Shown: in pieces, positions 33,949 through 42,004 of the stretch | Layout of the letters: each line of letters opens with the position of its first letter | How positions within the stretch are numbered: the stretch's first letter is position 1 | Assembly (NCBI GenBank): GCA_004535785.1 | Contig: SPIB01000001.1 | Location: forward strand, 105,033 to 169,032 | DNA length: 64,000 nt | From: Gammaproteobacteria bacterium LSUCC0112 | GTDB taxonomy: Bacteria > Pseudomonadota > Gammaproteobacteria > Pseudomonadales > Pseudohongiellaceae | Reading direction: 5' to 3' | Made by a program: the position numbers and the translations under genes | The notes under the pieces: generated by a model | What the model saw: the letters and a program-made list of their open reading frames with translations, nothing else | Databases searched by the model: none | What the model was told of the DNA's origin: nothing

Positions 33949-34977
33949 ATGAACCGCCCCACAGACTGGATAGATTTTCGAAGCGACACCGTCACACGCC
34001 CCACCCCGGCCATGCGCCAGGCCATGTTTGATGCCGAGGTCGGTGATGATGTCTGGGGAGAAGACCCCACAGTCACATTGTTGGAAACAACCTTAGCCAA
34101 GTTGGCCGGCAAAGCAGCAGGTCTGTTTATGCCCTCCGGGACACAGTCCAATCTGGTAGCGCTGTTGACACATTGCGGCCGTGGCGACGAATTTATTGTG
34201 GGCGAACAGGCACATACTTATAAATACGAGGGGGGCGGCGCGGCAGCGCTGGGCAGTATTCAACCCCATCCGTTGCCAATGAGCGCCATGGGCGGCCCTG
34301 ACCTTGAGGCCATTGAACACGCCATTCGTCCTGACAATATTCACTTTGCCCGCACCCGTCTGCTGGCGTTGGAAAATACCGTTCATGGCAAAGTGCTGCC
34401 GCTGGACTATATGACCCGTGCGTATGCCTTGTGCCAGCAACACGGATTAAACCTGCATCTGGATGGCGCGCGCGTGTTTAACGCGTCAGTCGCACTGGGC
34501 TGCCACCTGATCGACATTACCCGCAACGCCGACACGGTGTCCATCTGCCTGTCAAAAGGTCTGGGGGCACCGGTCGGTTCTGTGTTACTTGGATCAGAGG
34601 CGTTTATCCACACCGCCCGACGCTGGCGAAAAGTCACTGGCGGCGGCATGCGTCAGGCCGGCATTCTGGCGGCTGCAGGTTTGTATGCGCTCGAGCATCA
34701 TATTGATCGTTTGGCGGATGACCATCAGCACGCCCGATTGCTGGCGGAAAGACTGCTGCGCGCAGGTTATGTGCTGGAACCACCACAGACCAACATGCTG
34801 TTTATCGATGCCGGGCAACTGGATCGCGCTGCATTGGCGACCTGGCTACATCAAAACGGAATCAAAGCTGACTGCCTGGGTCGCGACAATATTCGGCTGG
34901 TCACCCATCTGGATATCAGCAGCACCGACATCGAACACGCAGCCCGTGTGTTTGAACAATTCCAGCGCCAAAAATAG
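33949..34977 (+). CDS. ltaE: Low-specificity L-threonine aldolase
   Basis: 342 aa from ATG 33949 (an upstream ATG at 33922 adds nine residues). PLP-dependent fold: DFRSDTVTRPTPAMRQAM, GDDVWGEDPTV, LFMPSGTQSNLVAL, NLHLDGARVFNA (Asp contacting the cofactor ring) and SICLSKGLGAPVGSVLLG with the Schiff-base Lys. It cleaves L-threonine and L-allo-threonine to glycine and acetaldehyde. The secreted esterase gene starts 33 bp downstream on the same strand. Confidence 0.95.
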   Translation: MNRPTDWIDFRSDTVTRPTPAMRQAMFDAEVGDDVWGEDPTVTLLETTLAKLAGKAAGLFMPSGTQSNLVALLTHCGRGDEFIVGEQAHTYKYEGGGAAALGSIQPHPLPMSAMGGPDLEAIEHAIRPDNIHFARTRLLALENTVHGKVLPLDYMTRAYALCQQHGLNLHLDGARVFNASVALGCHLIDITRNADTVSICLSKGLGAPVGSVLLGSEAFIHTARRWRKVTGGGMRQAGILAAAGLYALEHHIDRLADDHQHARLLAERLLRAGYVLEPPQTNMLFIDAGQLDRAALATWLHQNGIKADCLGRDNIRLVTHLDISSTDIEHAARVFEQFQRQK

Positions 34978-35009
34978 TTCACCCTTATAACAACAGGACG
35001 GGAATCCCT

Positions 35010-35825
35010 ATGTCACTCAGCACATCCCTTAAAAAACGCTTTATCAGCCTGCTGCTGACCATGATGACGCTGTCAGGCATCACTGGCAGCGCCTACGCAC
35101 AACGCGAACTGACTGACGACGAGCGCCTGATCAACGATCCACGGGTGCAACATCGCAGTTATGTGTTTGCGCCCACCGGCGAGACGTTACCCTACGCGGT
35201 GTTTGTGCCGTCGTCCTACCGTGCCGGCACACCCACTCCGTTGCTGGTATCGCTACATGGACTCGGTCGCACGTATGACTGGCTGATGGGTTATGAGGGA
35301 TTTCTGGATTACGCCGAAGAGTATGGTTTTATTGTGGTGACACCACTCGGTTATATCCGTCGGGGCTGGTACGGTTCACGGCCAACGGAGATCGAACAGA
35401 TTGCGTCTTACAGCGAACAGGATGTGATGAACGTCATCGGCTTGATGCGCGACGAGTTCAGTGTCGACGCATCGCGACTGTTTTTGTGGGGCCACTCCAT
35501 GGGCGGTGCGGGCACCTATCAGATTGCGGTCAATAACCCGACGATGTTTGCGGCATTGGCTGTTGCAGCGCCAGCGCCACGTGCCGACTTGAGCCCAACC
35601 GTGCTGCAGGCGGTACGCGACACTCCCATGCTGGTGCTGCAAGGCACCGACGATGAACTGGTGCCTGTTGAGCAAACCCGGCTTTGGGTTGCAGGTATGC
35701 GCGGCATCGGTATGCAACACCTCTACATCGAACTGGAGGGCGCGGATCACACCAACTTCATCGCCAGCGACCGCAACAACATGCGCAAAGTGATGAGCTT
35801 TTTTGACATTGTCAGCAAACAATAA
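35010..35825 (+). CDS. Secreted alpha/beta hydrolase (PHB-depolymerase-like esterase)
   Basis: 271 aa with a signal peptide ending SAYAQ. Alpha/beta-hydrolase motifs: LLVSLHGLG (oxyanion region), the nucleophile elbow LWGHSMGGAGTYQIA, GTDDELVPVEQT with the acid, and GADHTNFI with the His. The layout resembles LpqC/PHB-depolymerase-like esterases and dienelactone-hydrolase-type proteins. The target is likely an extracellular or periplasmic ester; it is not predictable further. It follows ltaE at 33 bp, possibly in one operon. Confidence 0.85.
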   Translation: MSLSTSLKKRFISLLLTMMTLSGITGSAYAQRELTDDERLINDPRVQHRSYVFAPTGETLPYAVFVPSSYRAGTPTPLLVSLHGLGRTYDWLMGYEGFLDYAEEYGFIVVTPLGYIRRGWYGSRPTEIEQIASYSEQDVMNVIGLMRDEFSVDASRLFLWGHSMGGAGTYQIAVNNPTMFAALAVAAPAPRADLSPTVLQAVRDTPMLVLQGTDDELVPVEQTRLWVAGMRGIGMQHLYIELEGADHTNFIASDRNNMRKVMSFFDIVSKQ

Positions 35826-35855
35826 CGCCGCAATGGCAACGCAGGCAGCTCTTCC

Positions 35856-36248
35856 TCAGGCGGGCCATTCAGGCCAGGATTCTTCAAGATGCTCATAGTC
35901 CAGCCACGGCACCTTATGCGACGTCCAAATGGCACGAAGCGGTCGCTCCCCTGGATCATCATCCAGCGTTGCAACGCGCACAATCATGTAGGGTAACGCG
36001 GGCTTTTCAGCTACCAGCTGAGACCCGCACACCGAACAGAAGTGGCGGATTTTGCCGGGTGAGGACTCGTAGTGAGACAGTTTGTCTTCACCGGACAACC
36101 ATCTGAAATGTTCACGCAAGGCGACGCCCGAGGTATTAAACGCCGCCGCGTTGGCTTTGCGGCAGGTGTAACAATGGCAATGACTCAAAGGCTTATCAAA
36201 CGCGTCAACTTCGTATACCACTGCTTTGCACAAACAACTGCCTTTCAT
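35856..36248 (-). CDS. GFA family (CENP-V type) zinc protein
   Basis: 130 aa. Zinc ligands are visible: GSCLCKAVVYEV (CxC), SHCHCYTCRK (CxCxxC) and FCSVCGSQL (CxxC), the standard glutathione-dependent formaldehyde-activating (GFA) enzyme pattern. Members may bind glutathione adducts of formaldehyde, but most have untested activity. The start overlaps the upstream cupin gene stop by 4 bp (ATGA), so the two are co-translated. Confidence 0.92.
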   Translation of the reverse strand: MKGSCLCKAVVYEVDAFDKPLSHCHCYTCRKANAAAFNTSGVALREHFRWLSGEDKLSHYESSPGKIRHFCSVCGSQLVAEKPALPYMIVRVATLDDDPGERPLRAIWTSHKVPWLDYEHLEESWPEWPA

Positions 36249-36571
36249 TTGTCAGCTCCTGTCTCCACGTTGAACCAGAACTCTATTTCATCAGTATCCA
36301 CATCAAAGGTCGCGGCATGCGGCACAAATGCGGGTACGTGATACCAGTCTCCACAACCATGACGGGTAGTTTTTCCATGCATGGTGAGCTGTAACTCGCC
36401 GCGAATAATAACGCCGTAGTTGTCCGTGTCATGTTGATGTTCCGCAATATGCGTTCCTGCGGTATAGGACGCCAGCAACACATCAGCGCCGTCCGCGGCC
36501 AGTTTAAAAGCATCAAACCGTCCGTCGTAGAGCGGCAGCGCGCGGAATCTATCGGGATACTGACCAGCCAT
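36245..36571 (-). CDS. Small cupin domain protein
   Basis: 108 aa from ATG 36571, preceded by AAAGGAG; the frame is open to 36616. A single cupin barrel: GTHIAEHQHDTDNYGVIIRGELQLTMHGKTTRHGCGDWYHVPAFVPHAATFD, with the HxH...E and distal His metal ligands. It is likely a small sensor or isomerase/dioxygenase-type protein; no substrate is assignable. It is translationally coupled with the GFA gene downstream. Confidence 0.88.
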   Translation of the reverse strand: MAGQYPDRFRALPLYDGRFDAFKLAADGADVLLASYTAGTHIAEHQHDTDNYGVIIRGELQLTMHGKTTRHGCGDWYHVPAFVPHAATFDVDTDEIEFWFNVETGADK

Positions 36572-36783
36572 GATTGCTCCTTTGTGGTGAGTCTGAAAAC
36601 AGCTATGAGTGTACACCAGCAGACTGTTTTGTAATTCGGTTTTGGTTTAAGCTCAAGCGCATGTATCAGGATATCGCTTTTACCCAAAGCGCCTGATGAT
36701 AACCGCAGGACAGTGGCCTCAACACCCCGAGACCGTTGTTCTTGCTGATGACTTACCCAGTCTGACCGCGGTGGAGAGCGCCT

Positions 36784-37884
36784 ATGAACCACGTTTCACA
36801 ACGCAATACACATTATTGTTTTCTGGATGCCCAGGGCCAGAACCTGGAACCTCTGCCCTCAGACATATCTCTTGATTGGTTACGCGCAGCCTACCGCCAT
36901 ATGGTGCTGATTCGTGCATTGGATAAAAAAGTGGTTGCCTTGCAACGTACCGGTCAGATGCGTACCTATCCGTCCTGTCTCGGACAGGAAGCCATCGGCG
37001 TCGGTATAGGCCTGGCGCTGCAGGAAAATGACATTTTTGTGCCCTACTACCGTGATCAGGCAACCCTGTATCTGCGCGGCGTGACTCTGACGCAGATCAT
37101 GCAGATCTGGGGCGGTGATGAGCGCGGTCATCTGTTCACAGGTCATGCCCATCGTGATCTGCCGCTGTGCATTCCGATTGCGACACAGATGACCCATGCC
37201 GCCGGCGTCGCCGTTGCGCTGAAAAGCCGTGCTGAACCGCATGCTGCGCTGGTGACCTGCGGCGATGGTGCGACATCCAAAGGAGATTTTTCTGAAGCGC
37301 TCAATCTGGCAGCTCTCTGGCACTTGCCACTGGTCAGCGTGATCAACAACAACCAGTGGGCCATTTCTGTGCCGCTGACCATGCAAACCGCCGCGTCTAC
37401 GCTAGCGCAAAAAGCCATTGCAGCCGGCATGGACGGTATCCGTGTGGATGGTAATGATGTGGTAGCGGTTTACCATGCCGTGGATCTGGCGCTTAAAAAA
37501 GCGCGCAGTGGTAAAGGCCCCACGTTGATCGAGGCTGTCAGTTACCGTTTGACCGACCACACCACGGCTGATGACGCGACCCGCTACCGTGATATCCAAC
37601 AGGTCAATGACGCCTGGGAGCGCGAGCCCATCAAACGTCTGCAAACCTGGCTGCATGCGCAGCATGCCTGGGATCCGGCACAGGAAACCGCCTTGCTGGA
37701 GGCGGTACGCACTGAAGTTGATGCGGCAGTCGCCGCGTATCTGGCCCTGCCACCACAGGCAGCGGATGAGTTCCTGCAATTCCAGTTTGCGCAGATGACC
37801 AAGCCATTAACCGCGCAGCAGCGATATCAGCAGGTACGTTTTGCCACGGACAGCGGCACGCAAGATCCGCAAGGAGCACGGTGA
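36784..37884 (+). CDS. 2-oxoacid dehydrogenase E1 alpha subunit
   Basis: 366 aa. Thiamin-diphosphate motif: TCGDGATSKGDFSEALNLAALWHLPLVSVINNNQ (GDG...NN). Also RTYPSCLGQEAIGVGIGLAL, YYRDQATLYLRG, and the phosphorylation-loop-like YRLTDHTTADDATRYR. The sequence resembles E1-alpha of pyruvate or branched-chain 2-oxoacid dehydrogenase complexes (PdhA/BkdA1-like); which substrate cannot be told. The stop overlaps the E1-beta start (TGATG), so the two subunits are made together. Confidence 0.92.
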   Translation: MNHVSQRNTHYCFLDAQGQNLEPLPSDISLDWLRAAYRHMVLIRALDKKVVALQRTGQMRTYPSCLGQEAIGVGIGLALQENDIFVPYYRDQATLYLRGVTLTQIMQIWGGDERGHLFTGHAHRDLPLCIPIATQMTHAAGVAVALKSRAEPHAALVTCGDGATSKGDFSEALNLAALWHLPLVSVINNNQWAISVPLTMQTAASTLAQKAIAAGMDGIRVDGNDVVAVYHAVDLALKKARSGKGPTLIEAVSYRLTDHTTADDATRYRDIQQVNDAWEREPIKRLQTWLHAQHAWDPAQETALLEAVRTEVDAAVAAYLALPPQAADEFLQFQFAQMTKPLTAQQRYQQVRFATDSGTQDPQGAR

Positions 37885-38903
37885 TGGATGCACGTGAATT
37901 GACCATGGTTGAGGCGGTGACACTGGCCTTACGTCGCGCCATGCTGGATGACCCCTCCGTTGTGTTGTTGGGCGAAGACATTGGCACCAATGGCGGCGTG
38001 TTCCGCGCCACCGAAGGATTAAAAGCCGAGTTTGGTTACAAACGGGTGATGGATACGCCACTGGCGGAATCCATGATTGCCGGCATGAGTGTCGGCATGG
38101 CCACTCAAGGATTGAAACCCGTCGCTGAAATCCAGTTTATGGGATTTATTTTTGCGGCCATGGAGCAGATTGTCTGCCACGCGGCGCGCATGCGTAACCG
38201 CACACGCGGACGTCTGCATTGCCCGCTGGTGATACGCGCCCCGTTTGGCGGCGGCATCGGCGCACCTGAGCACCATTCCGAAAGCACTGAAGCGTTGTTT
38301 GCCCATATCCCCGGACTACGCGTGGTGATTCCCTCCTCTCCGGTGCGCGCGTATGGGTTACTGCTGTCAGCCATTCGTGATCCCGATCCGGTGCTGTTTC
38401 TGGAACCCAAACGCATCTATCGTATCGTGCGCCAGCGCGTCACTGATCATGGCAAAGGTCTACCACTGGATACCTGCTTTACGCTGCGGCAAGGTGACGA
38501 CATAACGCTGGTGTCCTGGGGTGCTGCGATGCACGAGACCTTGCAAGCCGCGACACAGTTACAACAACGCGGGGTCAGTGTGGAGGTGATTGATGTCGCC
38601 ACCATCAGCCCGCTGGACATGGACACCATTCTCAGCTCAGTCATGCGCACCGGGCGTTGTGTGATTGTGCAGGAGGCCGCGCGCAACGGCGGAATCGCCT
38701 CGGAAATCAGCGCCCGGCTGGCCGAAGACGCCATGGCGTACCTGCGCGCCCCGGTGCAGCGCGTCACGGGTTTTGATACCCCCATGCCTTATCCGCGTCA
38801 TGAACATTTTTATTTACCCACCGTCGCTGACATTGTGAACGCTTGCGAAAAAACGCTGGAGGCGCCGTCTACAACGGCCTGGAGGCCTTATGAAATTTTT
38901 TAA
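37884..38903 (+). CDS. 2-oxoacid dehydrogenase E1 beta subunit
   Basis: 339 aa from ATG 37884, preceded by AAGGAG. The E1-beta body: MVEAVTLALRRAMLDDPSVVLLGEDIGTNGGVFRATEGL, DTPLAESMIAGMSVGMA, RAPFGGGIGAPEHHSES and the C-terminal transketolase-like half ending PMPYPRHEHFYLPTVADIV. Together with E1-alpha it decarboxylates 2-oxoacids and transfers the acyl group to lipoyl-E2. It overlaps the E2 gene by 14 bp. Confidence 0.93.
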   Translation: MDARELTMVEAVTLALRRAMLDDPSVVLLGEDIGTNGGVFRATEGLKAEFGYKRVMDTPLAESMIAGMSVGMATQGLKPVAEIQFMGFIFAAMEQIVCHAARMRNRTRGRLHCPLVIRAPFGGGIGAPEHHSESTEALFAHIPGLRVVIPSSPVRAYGLLLSAIRDPDPVLFLEPKRIYRIVRQRVTDHGKGLPLDTCFTLRQGDDITLVSWGAAMHETLQAATQLQQRGVSVEVIDVATISPLDMDTILSSVMRTGRCVIVQEAARNGGIASEISARLAEDAMAYLRAPVQRVTGFDTPMPYPRHEHFYLPTVADIVNACEKTLEAPSTTAWRPYEIF

Positions 38904-39870
38904 ACTACCGGATCTGGGTGAAGGCCTGCAGGAAGCTGAAATTGTAGAATGGCATGTCCACGAAGGCGACGAGGTCAACGAGGATCAATTGGTTCTGTCG
39001 GTAGAAACTGCCAAGGCCATTGTGGACATACCGTCGCCGCAAGCAGGTCGTATCGGCAAACTGTTTGGCAAAGCGGGCGACCTGATCCATGTGGGCACAC
39101 CACTGTTGGAATATGTCGATGCCGAGGATGATGACACCGGTACGGTCGTGGGCAAAATGCAAACCGCCGGCACCAGTGATGTGCTGGACGAGGACTTTAT
39201 TATCGGCAGCCCGCCGCGCGCGGACGACCCGTGGGCACTGAAAGGTGTACAACGGGTGATGGCGCAAAACATGGCCAAAGCGCACACCGAGGTGGTGAAA
39301 GTCACGCTGTTTGACGATGTCGATGTCGACAACTGGGCACCCGGTGAAGATGCCACCATGCGCCTGGTGCGCGCCATCGCCGCCGGCTGCGCGGCCGAGC
39401 CCAAACTCAACGCCTGGTTCGACGGCCGCAAACTGTCACTGAGACTGCTGCCACACATTGATCTGGGAATTGCCGTTGATACCGAACAAGGGCTGTTTGT
39501 GCCGGTGCTGCGCAACATCACCGGGCGCAGCCGCGAGGACTTGCGCACAGGGCTGGATAATCTGCGCGCGGCCGTTAATGCACGCAGCATCCCGGCCGCC
39601 GAAATGACCGGCGCTACCATTACCCTGTCCAACTTTGGCATGCTCGCTGGCCGTTATGCCAGCCCAGTGATTGTGCCACCGATGGTGGCCATTCTTGGCG
39701 CAGGTCGCATCCGGCGGGAACCTGTGGCCATCAAGATCAGCGGCGAAGAACAGGTGGCCATCCACCGGGTACTGCCGTTGTCGCTGAGTTTTGATCATCG
39801 CGCAGCCAGCGGTGGCGAAGCCGCACGTTTTCTGGCGGCAGTGATGAAGGATCTGGCGGCTGCGGACTAG
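38890..39870 (+). CDS. Short 2-oxoacid dehydrogenase E2 (acyltransferase)
   Basis: 326 aa, shorter than usual. One lipoyl domain (about 1-78) carries VETAKAIVDIPSP with the lipoylated Lys. The linker (about 80-115) does not contain a recognisable peripheral-subunit-binding domain for E3. The catalytic domain starts at GVQRVMAQNMAKAHTE and ends LPLSLSFDHRAASGGEAARFL: the His is kept, but the usual Asp in DHR..DG is Ser. No E3 gene is in the window, so lipoamide dehydrogenase must come from elsewhere. It is the last gene of the operon and is convergent with hslO. Confidence 0.9.
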   Translation: MKFFKLPDLGEGLQEAEIVEWHVHEGDEVNEDQLVLSVETAKAIVDIPSPQAGRIGKLFGKAGDLIHVGTPLLEYVDAEDDDTGTVVGKMQTAGTSDVLDEDFIIGSPPRADDPWALKGVQRVMAQNMAKAHTEVVKVTLFDDVDVDNWAPGEDATMRLVRAIAAGCAAEPKLNAWFDGRKLSLRLLPHIDLGIAVDTEQGLFVPVLRNITGRSREDLRTGLDNLRAAVNARSIPAAEMTGATITLSNFGMLAGRYASPVIVPPMVAILGAGRIRREPVAIKISGEEQVAIHRVLPLSLSFDHRAASGGEAARFLAAVMKDLAAAD

Positions 39871-40778
39871 TGAAGTAGCTCACCCCGATCCTGCATTAAC
39901 AGGTCAATTTCCGCGGCAGTAAAGTGGTAGTCGGTGCCACAGAATTCACAAGCGATGTTGACGGCACCGTGCTCAGCAACGATGCTGTCAACTTCTTGTT
40001 TGCCGATGGAAATCAGCGCACGCGCGGTACGTTCGCGTGAGCAGCTGCACTGATAATGGAAGTCTCGAGGCGTGAACAGTTCAACTTTTTCCTGATGGTA
40101 GAGTCGATGCAACAGATCCTCGTTGCTGAGCTCATGCAGCTCAGCGGGGGTTATGGTTTGCCCCAGCGCCAGCAAATGCTCCCACGATCGCGCCCGCTCG
40201 TCGCTGTCAGTGAAGCGCGCGGAGGGCAGTTGCTGCAGCATAAAACCACAAACTTGCTGCTCATCGGCAGCAAAATAGAACCAGGACTGCAGTTGCTCAG
40301 ACTGCTCAAAATACGTTTTCAGGGAAGCCGCCAGCGAGCCACCTTCCAGCGATACGATGCCCTGATACGTATCCGCATGCCGTGAATCCACGGTGATAAC
40401 CAACACACCGTTGCCAGTCAGTGCATCAAAATCGTGTAACTGAGGAACCTGCTGATAACGGGCAATACCACGCAGTGCGCCCTCACTGGTGCACTCGGAC
40501 ATGATCAGCGTTAACTCGCCATCCCCGCGTACTTGCAGCACCAGCCTGCCGTCATACTTGATGGTAGAGCCCAACAAGGCTGCTGCGGCCAGAAACTCAC
40601 CAAGTAATTTGCGCACCGCAGGCGGGTAAGCATGGTTGTTTACAGTATCTGTGTAGCTGCGCGACAGGCGCACGATTTCACCGCGCACATCGGCGTCGGA
40701 AAACAGAAACCGCTGACAATAATCTGGCAAGCTGGATTCCGGTTGATCTGATTCGGAATCGGATTTGAACTGCGACAT
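39867..40778 (-). CDS. hslO: Redox-regulated chaperone Hsp33
   Basis: 303 aa from ATG 40778, preceded by GGGGAA; the frame is open seven codons further. The body is typical Hsp33: RGEIVRLSRSYTDTVNNHAYPPAVRKLLGEFLAAAALLGSTIKYDGRLVLQ, then GYQ-type SLEGGSLAASLKTYFEQSEQL. The C-terminal zinc-redox switch has the Cys pair CSCS and CEFCG. Hsp33 is activated by oxidative unfolding and holds unfolding proteins. It overlaps the E2 gene by 4 bp. Confidence 0.95.
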   Translation of the reverse strand: MSQFKSDSESDQPESSLPDYCQRFLFSDADVRGEIVRLSRSYTDTVNNHAYPPAVRKLLGEFLAAAALLGSTIKYDGRLVLQVRGDGELTLIMSECTSEGALRGIARYQQVPQLHDFDALTGNGVLVITVDSRHADTYQGIVSLEGGSLAASLKTYFEQSEQLQSWFYFAADEQQVCGFMLQQLPSARFTDSDERARSWEHLLALGQTITPAELHELSNEDLLHRLYHQEKVELFTPRDFHYQCSCSRERTARALISIGKQEVDSIVAEHGAVNIACEFCGTDYHFTAAEIDLLMQDRGELLH

Positions 40779-40891
40779 GAACTTCCCCGGTAGTTTCATC
40801 TAAGGTTGGCATTTTACGACGCGGACCGACTGATTGCACGGTCAGCGTCATTCTGCTGTAATCCGTGCTTTCCTGTATAAAATAGACCCTG

Positions 40892-42004
40892 ATGATGCCA
40901 CTTATGTCACACATCATTTGCCATTTGCGCTCCAGCAAACAACAGGCCACTCTCACCAGGCATTGTGTTTGTTTTCTGCTATTGCTCGCTGCAGCGCTGC
41001 TGCCTTCGCGGGTGTTTGCTCACGACATGACCGACATCGCCCGAGATCGCATGGCTGAAGGCGGTTTTCTCAATGTCATGTGGACCGGCGCGGAACACAT
41101 GCTGAGCGGTTATGACCACCTGCTGTTTCTGCTGGGTGTGATGTTTTTCCTGACGCGTTTGCGCGATATTTTTATGTTTGTGACCGCGTTTACGTTGGGG
41201 CACACTGTCACGCTGATCTTCGCAACCTTTGCCGGGATTACCGCCAACCATTATTTGATTGACGCCGTGATTGCCGTCACCGTGGCTTACAAAGGGTTTG
41301 AAAATCTCAATGGTTTTAAACGCTGGCTGGGCTTTGACGCGCCCAACCTGCTGGTCATAGTGTTTTTGTTTGGCTTGATTCACGGCTTTGGCCTGTCGGC
41401 GCGTTTGCAGGCAGTCACCTTGGCTGAGGATCCAGATCTGCTTGGTAAAATCCTGATTTTTAATCTGGGTGTGGAAGTCGGGCAGATAATTGCACTGATG
41501 ATCATGGCGGTGGCTATCCGCAGCTGGCAGCAAGTCAAAACCTGGCCATTGATCAGCAAGGCGTGTAATGCCGCCTTGATCGTTGCCGGTGCAGGTCTGC
41601 TATTGTTCCAGTTAAATGGCTTTTTTAATGATCTGCGGCAGCGCTCAGCACCGTCCTTTGAAGTCTTCACTGATATCGATCAGGTCATGGGCCGTTTGAT
41701 TCCCGCAGACGAATCAGCAGGCGACGCTGCAGTGGCGGATCTGGAAATTCAGGTGTTCAACCTAAACAACCAGCGCACTGAATACTTGCGCACCGACCGA
41801 CAAGGCTGGTTTGCCTTCAGTGGCGACAGCACAGCACATTACCAATTGACCGCTACCGACAATGCCGGGCGGCAGGCACAAACCGAAGTCATCATGGGCG
41901 CTGCCGCGCCGTCACATGACGATGAGCTTCATATTCCGTTTTATGTGTACATCGCATTGCTGATGTTGCTGAGTGCAATTCCGGCACGTCGTTTGCGGCA
42001 CTGA
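40892..42004 (+). CDS. HupE/UreJ-like membrane protein with C-terminal soluble domain
   Basis: 370 aa. Signal peptide ending VFAH (cleaved around residue 43). Then a HupE/UreJ_2-type core with about six membrane segments, including GAEHMLSGYDHLLFLLGVMFFL (the H.....DH pattern proposed to bind nickel or metal) and GLIHGFGLSARL. Residues about 270-345 look like a small soluble beta-domain (QVFNLNNQRTEYLRTDRQGWFAFSGDSTAHYQLTATDNAG), similar to carboxypeptidase-regulatory-like folds, before a last membrane segment. Metal or small-molecule transport is inferred only. The 3' end overlaps the anthranilate synthase gene by 113 bp. Confidence 0.8.
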   Translation: MMPLMSHIICHLRSSKQQATLTRHCVCFLLLLAAALLPSRVFAHDMTDIARDRMAEGGFLNVMWTGAEHMLSGYDHLLFLLGVMFFLTRLRDIFMFVTAFTLGHTVTLIFATFAGITANHYLIDAVIAVTVAYKGFENLNGFKRWLGFDAPNLLVIVFLFGLIHGFGLSARLQAVTLAEDPDLLGKILIFNLGVEVGQIIALMIMAVAIRSWQQVKTWPLISKACNAALIVAGAGLLLFQLNGFFNDLRQRSAPSFEVFTDIDQVMGRLIPADESAGDAAVADLEIQVFNLNNQRTEYLRTDRQGWFAFSGDSTAHYQLTATDNAGRQAQTEVIMGAAAPSHDDELHIPFYVYIALLMLLSAIPARRLRH

